Translations under genes and position numbers: made by a program
Assembly (NCBI GenBank): GCA_002900995.3
Contig: CM035307.1
Span: 3,844,001-3,908,000 of the forward strand
Direction of reading: 5' to 3'
DNA: 64,000 nt
From: Ganoderma boninense
Lineage: Eukaryota; Basidiomycota; Agaricomycetes; Polyporales; Polyporaceae
Shown: in pieces, positions 56,850 to 64,000 of the stretch
How positions within the stretch are numbered: position 1 is the first letter of the stretch
How the letters are laid out: the number at the start of each line of letters is the position of its first letter
The notes under the pieces: generated by a model
Database searches by the model: none
Told to the model about the DNA's origin: nothing
Seen by the model: only the letters and a program-made list of their open reading frames with translations

Positions 56850-58025
56850 TGTCGTATGGAGGTTGTGGATTGAGCCGGAGAACTGATCCACCGTGCGGCT
56901 GGGCCGTGGGTTGGCTGTGGGTGCCTGTGGTGTGTCGGGATTAAGCGCCGAAGTCAAGCTGCGATTCGCCACTGGCGGGCGCTCGAGGGCGCTACTTCTA
57001 CCTTCCGCCTCCCACCACCCAACACCCATCCACACTGTTTCCGTTTCTCGGCCACAGAAACTATGCTGTGTCACGGCCGCCGGTGAAGATGAGTGGGGCA
57101 GCTAGACGATGGCAGGGTGCTCCTCAGTCCAGGTTCGTTTTCCCCCGAGGCGAGTTCCCCAGGTTGACTGACGCGCTGGCATGCAGCGGGGGACACTGAG
57201 CCATCGCGATGGGCAACTATCACCGACGACGGCAGCGGACTCCGGTCTTATCTTCATGGGAAGGAGAACTGGCTCACGCCAGCGCGAGTCGAGAGGCCTT
57301 GAAGTTGGCGGGAGGCGGAGGACGCCCCGCAGGTTGGCGGCATGAAGGGGTCAGTCAACGATGAACAGAGAGCCGGTGAGTGATTGTTCTTATTTTCCTG
57401 TACGGTGTAACGTGAGGGATGGTCCAGCGTTGGGGGACGAGCGTGTGCATTCGAGGCACTGGTCGACAGAGGCGATTGCGAAATCGGCCCTGCTGGCGAT
57501 CCTCCGAGTCTACGTCGCCCGGGGGTCGAGGCGGCGTAGACTTCGCGGAGAGGCGCATGCTGTCCCCCCGCTGTGCGGGTTGGCGTACTGGAGGTGGTCG
57601 GCGTGCGAGTCCGTGAGCGAGGCACTGGTCGGCGGGGGCGATTGCGAAATCGGCCCTGCTGGCGATCCTCTGAGTCTACATCGCCCGGGGGTCCGTGAGC
57701 GAGGCACTGGTCGACGGGGGCGATTGCGAAATCGGCCCCGTTGGCGATCCTCCGAGTCTACGTCGCCCGGGGGTCGAGGCGGCGTAGACTCCGCGGACAG
57801 GCGCATGCTGTCCCCCCGCTGTGCGGGTTGGCGTACTGGAGGTGGCCGGCGTGCGAGTCCGTGAGCGAGGCACTGGTCGGCGGGGACGATTGCGAAATCG
57901 GCCCCGTTGGCGATCCTCCGAGTCTACGTCGCTTGGGGGTCGAGGCGGTGTAGACTCCACGGACAGGCGCATGCTGTCCCCCCGCTGTGCGGGTTGGCGT
58001 ACTGGAGGTGGCCGGCGTGCGAGTC
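56850..58025 (-). repeat. Inverted copy of minisatellite and flank
   Basis: 56850-57440 is nearly identical to the reverse complement of 19755-20345. 57440-58025 is the minisatellite, inverted. Its unit next to the flank is of the GGTGGTCGGC type (as at 19 kb). Two units on the other side are of the GGTGGCCGGC type (as at 29 kb). Confidence 0.88.
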
Positions 58026-60290
58026 CGTGAGCTAGAGGACGGCCCAGTTGCCTGTAGTACATTGTCGTTTGGATACTTCACATGCTGTCTCAATCGTGTC
58101 CCTTTTTTCTTTTGTCTTGTTATCTGAGCAATACTAATCCCGTACGTCCGCGTATCCGTTTATGACATGACCTATGGCCATACTAGTCTGCCCCACGTGG
58201 CGGGAGGGAGATCATGCACCATTCGGGCGGCAATCGCGCCCTCACCCTCAACTGACTTCAATCTCGTCGCCACTCGAGTGCGTTTTTTCTCCGTTTCGAC
58301 CAGTGGAACTCGTTACTGACAGCTAATTTCTGGTGCAGCTTCGCTCGTCATGTTCCTTTACCGCCTCACTTTCTACGGCGTGTGGTGTTTGCTGCTGTTC
58401 GGAGCGCAACTCGCACTGTTCTGCTACCCTCATACATCGAATACGTCCCGCATGCCCGGCGTTTGGGCGTTGACCTCTTCGAAGTCGTAGCCAACGACTC
58501 TCGTTCACCAACGTCGGCGCCGCCACTTGCATCCTGTACCCGGTCCCCCGCCTTTGTCCTGCGACAAGCGCCAATCCTCGTCCGCGGTATCATTATGTGG
58601 GCAACATGGTCCACAGCTCCCCTGTCCCGATTCCCGTTGGTTCAATTCGGTTCGACGACCCCACTGCCTGCCGCTGCTTTACCGATTCACTGTCGGGCAG
58701 CATGTGTTTTTCGGCCAGCTTGGATACGCTCTCCGGCCAATGAAGAGGATCATAGAGTTTCTCGACTCTTCGTCGCTCCGTTCGACTGCTTCGCTCTTCT
58801 CCCAAGACGGCGCAATCGTCCAGGATGGCAGCGAGCGTTCCGGAGAGGTCAACGTGGCGCTTGCTCGCGTGGATGGTGCGCTGGATGTCGCCCGCAGTGC
58901 AGTCACCAAGCTGGTGATAGACGCAGAGCTCGGCGTGTATCGGTATGTTCATTCCATTCGCATAATACCATTGAGTTTATCTGATGAGGACGACAGGGCT
59001 CGTTTCGCACACCATGTCGCCTATGCCGCCGTCAGGATTGCCGACTTTGTTCACGACGCATTTCCCATCTTCGACGCCCTCGACACTGACCCGACACTCC
59101 GCCGTTTGATAACCTACCTGATTCCAGTCACAATGGCATCTGCCAAGACCATCAGCAAGGACGCAGCGATCGCGATTCATGCGATGGACGCTCTTCTGGA
59201 CGCATTTGCCGTTGACGCTCTCGAAGCGTTGTTACGTGCCCACTCCTCCTTCATTGACCGCCACCTGGCCATTCACCACTGTGCCTCATCCTCATCCTCA
59301 GCCTCCCCTGTTTGTCTCGCCGTGGACTTGATGTTGCACAACGCGGGCATGATCGAGTCCATGCGGGATGACCTGCTGTCATTGAAGGAAGTCGTCAAGG
59401 ATAGCTCCAAGGACCTCGGCACTTATCTCACCTGTGCATCAGCACCTCAGGGATGCACGCTCGGTGCCGCTTCTGAGATTCTCGCGGCTTCGGAGTCGTA
59501 CCTTGTGGGGTGGGGAAGGCACGGCACGATTTCTGGTGCATAAGCAGGGTCGTCGTCGGACTTGCCGGGGTTGGTATTGGCATAGATATGGTGGAAACGA
59601 TGATGTTACTCGTATGTTCACGGTACACTCTTGTATTTCGCATGCCCTACGCAAAAGAGACCTGCTACTTAGCAGTGCTGACCTTCGTCTCCTCCCGGTG
59701 TCGAGGCTGGGCGGCGTCGGCGCCCGAGCTGATTTGCGAATCGGCGCGTAGATTTGATGCGATTGCGGGGTGGTTCGGCGAATCGCGTGACCGAATCCCA
59801 GGAAGGTCTTGTGGCTGTGAAGGCGCTCCGTTCGGTACCGAGCGCCAGATCACTCAATCTTCCTCATCTGCTCATGTCCCTCCTCCGCTGGGGCCAGCAG
59901 CCCTCCCGTCCGGCATCCTTCCATCTGCATCCACTCCGCTGTGGACGAGCAGCTCTCCCGTCCGGCATCCGTCAATCTGCATCGACATTCGGCAGTTACG
60001 TCTGTAGGCTAAGCTTACCATGGCACATCCAGGCCCGAGCACACTAGCCGCGCTCTTGGAAGGCCAGAGTTTACGATACTAGGTAGGTCGTCTTCCGTCA
60101 ATCCTCCGCCCACAGCTGACCGGAAAACACCTTATATTACCCAACCTTACAGGACTTTTGTTAGAGACTGTAGCCGATGCTGAATGGGTGGACTGGAGCC
60201 GATGTTGGACTCGGGGGCCCGTCCAAGTTCGCACTCCTGTTCCGAGAGCGATAAGGTACGTCTCGCCATCCAGGCCTTGTCCACGACACC
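58025..60290. repeat. Right copy of inverted 2.26-kb duplication
   Basis: Nearly identical to the reverse complement of 26825-29090. Identity ends about 40-50 bp after an intron donor, GTACGTCTCGCCATCCAGGC, near 60260. Confidence 0.85.
58350..59543 (+). pseudogene. Copy of C1 with frameshifts
   Basis: Same sequence as C1 except for several small indels near the 5' end: GGCGTGTGGTGTTTGCTG against GGCGTGGTGGTGTTGCTG, one T lost in the CTGTTCTG run, two bases gained in ACTCTCGTTC, and one T lost before GTCGGGCAGC. These break the frame in the first 130 codons, while the rest (from about 58690) is intact. It is either a decayed copy or has consensus errors in repeated DNA. Confidence 0.7.
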
Positions 60291-61790
60291 GCTGACGGTC
60301 TCGGTCAGTCAATGTAAAGACTCCATCCTCAGTTCTCTGGCCACCCGCCCTCTCCCGGATTAGCAACAGCGATCCGTGTCCGTGCCTTTCTATGGCCTCA
60401 TGTTCATCCCGGGCTTCTGCAAGCACACGCCACTCGGCCCGCTATGCTCATCCTTTGTACCAGCATCCTGCTTCTGCCATATATACGCCGCGATTTGACT
60501 TTCAACCCCTTGCTCAACGTCCTCTCCCGCCGTCAGCATCTCCTCTCCCACATAAAGACTCTCCAACCACTGCGCCCGCGTTTGCTTCGACATGCCCAAC
60601 CACGTTACGCCGTCCTCGGGCCGTCCGTCGCCCTTTCCCGCTACTTCGGCCTTGCACACTGCCAACGCCACTGGCAGAAATCCTCGTCGTCATGGGTCTG
60701 CCGTGCTCCCAGACCAGGGGGCGGCTCTCGTCCGACGCCAGGGTGATGGGGGCGGCGACTCAGTCGATGCGCAGTCAAGACTGTTTCTCCTCCTCTTGAA
60801 CTTGTTCTATGATCGACTCAATGTCGTTGAGAATTCGTTCGCCTCCCTCGCTCCTCACACCGTACCCGACCCCCTTCAGATCGCTGAACCCCCATTGAGG
60901 CTCCCGCTTGCCATCAGCCGTGCCCTCGATGTTGGCCCCCTTCTCGCGAACCACAATATCCCGGTCAATGCTCTCGATGATGCACCTCCTTCCTACGCAC
61001 TATCCATCAACGAGACTACCTGGGGCTTTCTCACCGACCTGTTGGAGCTCAGGATTAGCATGGCTGTGGTGAGCTTCTCTGAAGTACCTCCGTATACGTC
61101 CGTTCGCTCATGTTGCCCTGCAGTATTCGTCCAATGCTGATGGGGTAGATGCGTCTACCACCATCGTTGACGAACATGCTCTTCGAGCGCTCCTTATGCA
61201 TGCCATCATCTGTACGTGTTTCTTCGTCGTAGCAGTGCTTAGTTTGACCTCTGTGTAGGGTACATCGACCGTGAATGTATCTCCTTGACTGGCGTTCAAG
61301 TAGCGTTCATTGGCAGACGGGTCGGAGAGGTCAGTCTATCGTCTTTCTGGCCAAGCCGCGTGGATTGTCCTGCTCATTGCTTCAATGTCAGGAGGTCAAT
61401 GCTCAATATCCGTGCCTACCCATCACGGACATCCGTGACATTGCGGGGCAACTTCCCCTGGATGACATTAGCCCCGTCGACCAGGCCGACTTTGACCCGT
61501 ACATGTTTTGTGCTGGAGAATTCTTCCCCATGATTTGTGATTACCGGTACCTGTTGTTCCTTGTTGCCCTTTGCCTTCTCGTTTCCGCTATATTCGGCTT
61601 TCTTATCGCGCGCCTTTTCGGGACGGTCGCACCTGTGATCGGTTGCATCTTAGGTGACGCGAAGGTAAAGGTTGTTGTGAAATTCATATTCAAGTCATTC
61701 CACACCCTAGATGCTCTCAGAGACTATGTTATTCACATCAGCGCAGTCATTTTCCGCTATCTCGAGCTTGTTGTTGAGTATGCCAATTGA
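60018..61790 (+). CDS. Family A membrane-tail protein A4
   Basis: The supported body starts at MPNHVTPSSGRPSPFP (60592). It runs through VDAQSRLFLLLLNLFYDRLN and ISRALDVGPLLANHN to LTDLLELRISMAV. After an intron, IVDEHALRALLMHAII follows, with the phase-1 intron splitting the Trp codon of WYIDRECISLTG, as in A1 and A3. Then QVAFIGRRVGE and, after another intron, LPLDDISPVDQADFDPYMFC, a membrane segment (YLLFLVALCLLVSAIFGFLI) and about 60 further residues ending LVVEYAN. The 60018-60290 part, with an exon GLLLETVADAEWVDW, is copied from in front of D1 and may supply the first exons. The region 60290-60590 is unresolved. Function unknown. Confidence 0.55.
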
Positions 61791-62184
61791 CGTCCCACCC
61801 TACTGTCTACTTTCCCATCACACCAATGTAACGATACAACACGCTGTGTCCCTTCCTGATCCTCTGCCTTTCCCCGTGATCATATTAATACAATATTCCA
61901 CCATTTTATGTATATGTATCTTGTCGTGACTTCAACGATTTGCAGACTGAAAACTGACACGGTCGGGCCTTGAAGGAATGATTACCGACATTCGCGGACC
62001 TTGAACGACGCCGTACTGGGACAGCCTCATGGTCTTCGACGTGAATCGCGCCACTCTCTGCCTCCTTGTCCAGGACATTGTCGGCAGAGTTATACTGTCT
62101 TACGATACAAATAGCTGTGCGTACACGACTCAGTCCTAGTAATCGTGTCCAACTAACACTCTTCAATCCAGCCACATTACGCAC
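61791..62184. other. Intergenic, no gene seen
   Basis: 3' flank of A4 and promoter of C2. AT-rich near 61880-61920. Confidence 0.4.
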
Positions 62185-63294
62185 ATGAAGATGAATCGAG
62201 CAGTGTTCTTTGTGTTCTCCGGCATCGGCGCGATTCTGTCGATACTAGCCATGCTTCCGTCACCGAACAAGGACAGCTTTCAACTCACTACTAGGAGCAA
62301 CCCAACCCTCGATTCCCACCGCCAACAAGTTCGCTCGCACCTTCGAAGCATTGCATTCCAGGTTCCCTGCGTTTCACAACTCGGTTCTTGGTTCCCATCC
62401 CTATGCAATAGCTCGAGGATCTCCATCGACACACACAAGACGAGCTGCATCGGACTCCCTCACATCTTAGGGGAGCAGAGATATCTCTACGAAGTATCGG
62501 CAGCGTTCAGCGTTCAAATTCACGGAATATCCCTGAAGCTTGACGCTCTCTTCAAGACGCTCCGTTCTCCGTACGTGGACGCTGAAGACCCTCTTTTCGA
62601 CCGCCTCGCATCGCTATCGGACGAATACGAAGCAGCACGCGATGCACTGCTCCAACTGAATGCACACATCGCTCTGGGCCTTTCTGCGTACGTCCGTATC
62701 CCTACTCACCTACTTTGTCGTCTGACTTGACAACAGTATTGTGCAGGTCGACAAGACAGTTGTGGGGGTGTTATACCTAGGACAACCTGTCTTCGCGCAC
62801 AAGAGACCTCGCGAAGTGTCATTGGGAGAGATCCTCGCGTTTTCGCTCGCTACGACAACGACCTTCATTGATCACCTCCTCACTGTAAGCGACCCGGCGT
62901 CCGACTCAATTGCAACACTTCTGGGCCGAGTACTTGAGATCCAGAAGACCGCGGAGGAGGTCGAGCTTCTTCACCCCTTTGACGGTGGTGCCACATCGCC
63001 TGTACGTCTTTCCTACACGTCTAGCAATAGCGAACCTCTCCAGATACTCATATGGCGATAGATATGTAACTACACTGCCACGATCTCGGGCTTAGCGTCT
63101 TTGCATTCCCATCTCGAAGACTTTGTGTCCGTGCTCACGGACGCCGGGGAAAGTATTCTGCACTCCCTCGGCGGCGTTCTGGTCAACACGACTTGTCATG
63201 TGGACGTGGCCATGCTGACATTGCGTATGGAATACTCTCATCTCAGGAACTTGGACTTTTGGACTTGGTCTCGCCTCCACCCGGAAGGTGCTTG
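62185..63294 (+). CDS. Family C membrane-anchored helical protein C2
   Basis: Starts MKMNRAVFFVFSGIGAILSI, an N-terminal membrane or signal segment (residues 6-25). It continues with a Cys-containing part (FQVPCVSQLGSWFPSLC, then TSCIGL), then long amphipathic helices (LYEVSAAFSVQIHGISLKLD, ALFKTLRSPYVDAEDPLFDR, LSDEYEAARDALLQLNAHIA). After a 50-nt intron (about 62689-62738) come VGVLYLGQPVFAHKRPREVS, FSLATTTTFIDHLLTVSDPA and TLLGRVLEIQKTAEEVELLH. The last exon, after an intron near 63010-63100, has LEDFVSVLTDAGESILHSLG, NTTCHVD and the end RLHPEGA. The Cys pattern and helical plan resemble C1. It is probably secretory-pathway or cell-surface. Function unknown. Confidence 0.58.
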
Positions 63295-63779
63295 AGATCG
63301 CAAGGGTCGCAGCAAGGCGGAGCATTCGTGCGTATCGTGCTCGCGTTTTAATGAAACATTTGGACTAACCTCCGCATTGCTTTCAACGGGCTTGATGGCA
63401 CTCATCCCACTCCACCAGCAGATACGCGCAATAAACTGAAGTGAAGCCTCTCCTACTACTTGATGTATGATGCGACTCGGAGGCTTGCCTCTGCGCGAAC
63501 GGAAGGAACCTCACAAAAATCATTCTGTCCCCCGTCCCAACTGTGAACATTGTGTACAACTAAAGACGGTTTGATTTGCAATGCATGTCATGGCGCTACG
63601 ATGTAGACCTTCATTGAAGAGTATTTTACGAGTATCGCGCCGTCAGATCGCTTACTGATATCATGCGGCCGTACGGGCTGCACACGTTGCACGACTCGAT
63701 TTGGCTCCAGGTCACAACCGCGTGGAGTGGCGCACCCTAACACGGCCCTCTCGCTCTTCTCTGTGATTCTTCAACAAGA
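63295..63779. other. Intergenic, no gene seen
   Basis: No coding or repeat structure was recognised. Confidence 0.4.
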
Positions 63780-64000
63780 ATGTCACACATTCCTTCCGTG
63801 GAAGCGATTCATATCATAGGGAAATCAGAAACCAAAATACTCGAAGCAACACGATGGTTAGAGGAGGGCCTGACATGGTATGACGACTTCCTTTGTCCCA
63901 TTCGTCATCAAGATCGTTGACCACAAATACCCTCCAGTTTTATTGATAGCACTGCTCTGACGCACGAAACTGAACGATGGGACGTAGACTTGTCTCGCGC
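63780..64000 (+). CDS. Start of a gene running out of the window
   Basis: ATG at 63780 opens MSHIPSVEAIHIIGKSETKI followed by LEATRWLEEGLT. A GT-AG intron (about 63879-63938) joins in frame to a second exon, FIDSTALTHETERWDVDLSR, open to the window end. Too little is visible to name it. Confidence 0.45.

Overview
The window is nuclear DNA of a filamentous basidiomycete (Agaricomycetes, possibly Polyporales; the order is a guess). The evidence is intron-dense genes (about 45-65 nt GT-AG introns), an Agaricomycete-type 7-TM protein, a Tnp2/CACTA transposase gene, a Ty3 chromovirus with its LTR relatives, a KDM3-type JmjC protein and an F-box protein. Exon limits were read by eye and may be off by a few bases. 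Two 100-N gaps (11089-11188, 42849-42948) lie in or beside copies of the same Ty3 element, and sequence near them is indel-rich.

Layout. 1-8.5 kb: a 7-TM protein, three tandem paralogues of an unknown small protein (two inside a segmental duplication) and an unknown minus-strand gene. 8.5-11.2 kb: gene-poor, ending in an LTR that runs into gap 1. 11.2-15.6 kb: a CACTA-type (Tnp2) transposase gene with an in-frame stop. 16.1-18.05 kb: a WD40 protein with a C-terminal membrane segment. 19-20.4 kb: a 166-bp minisatellite with its flank.

20.4-38 kb is the most unusual part. It holds locally named, unrecognised gene families. Family A (A1-A4) are small proteins with a C-terminal hydrophobic segment and, in three members, an intron splitting the Trp codon of a WY(I/L) motif. 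Family B (B1-B4) are helix-rich soluble proteins sharing a 42-nt microexon. Family C (C1, its copy, C2) are N-terminally membrane-anchored helical proteins, and family D (D1, D2) are long helical proteins. A and B stand head to head three times (B1/A1, A2/B2, B3/A3), separated by 677-777 bp. Two of these pairs share near-identical promoters and first exons through a 0.96-kb inverted repeat, but their gene bodies are strongly diverged.

38.3-40.4 kb encodes a KDM3-like JmjC protein. 40.4-51.9 kb is dominated by one LTR retrotransposon family: a 6.4-kb Ty3 chromovirus (44510-50913), partial copies, an inverted fragment and a truncated coiled-coil gene. The Ty3 element shows self-priming complementarity, a canonical -1 slippery site with a downstream hairpin, and an intron-like insert in the LTR that one copy lacks. 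B4, cut at its first intron by the 3' LTR, follows. 52.4-56.4 kb holds two divergent unknown genes. 56.85-60.29 kb is an inverted, permuted duplicate of 19.1-20.35 kb plus 26.83-29.09 kb, joined inside the minisatellite. A4, C2 and the start of another gene close the window.

How the A/B/C/D genes work together is not known. Head-to-head pairing, membrane tails, copy-number growth and promoter sharing with divergent bodies suggest a fast-evolving recognition or conflict locus, but that is inference only.
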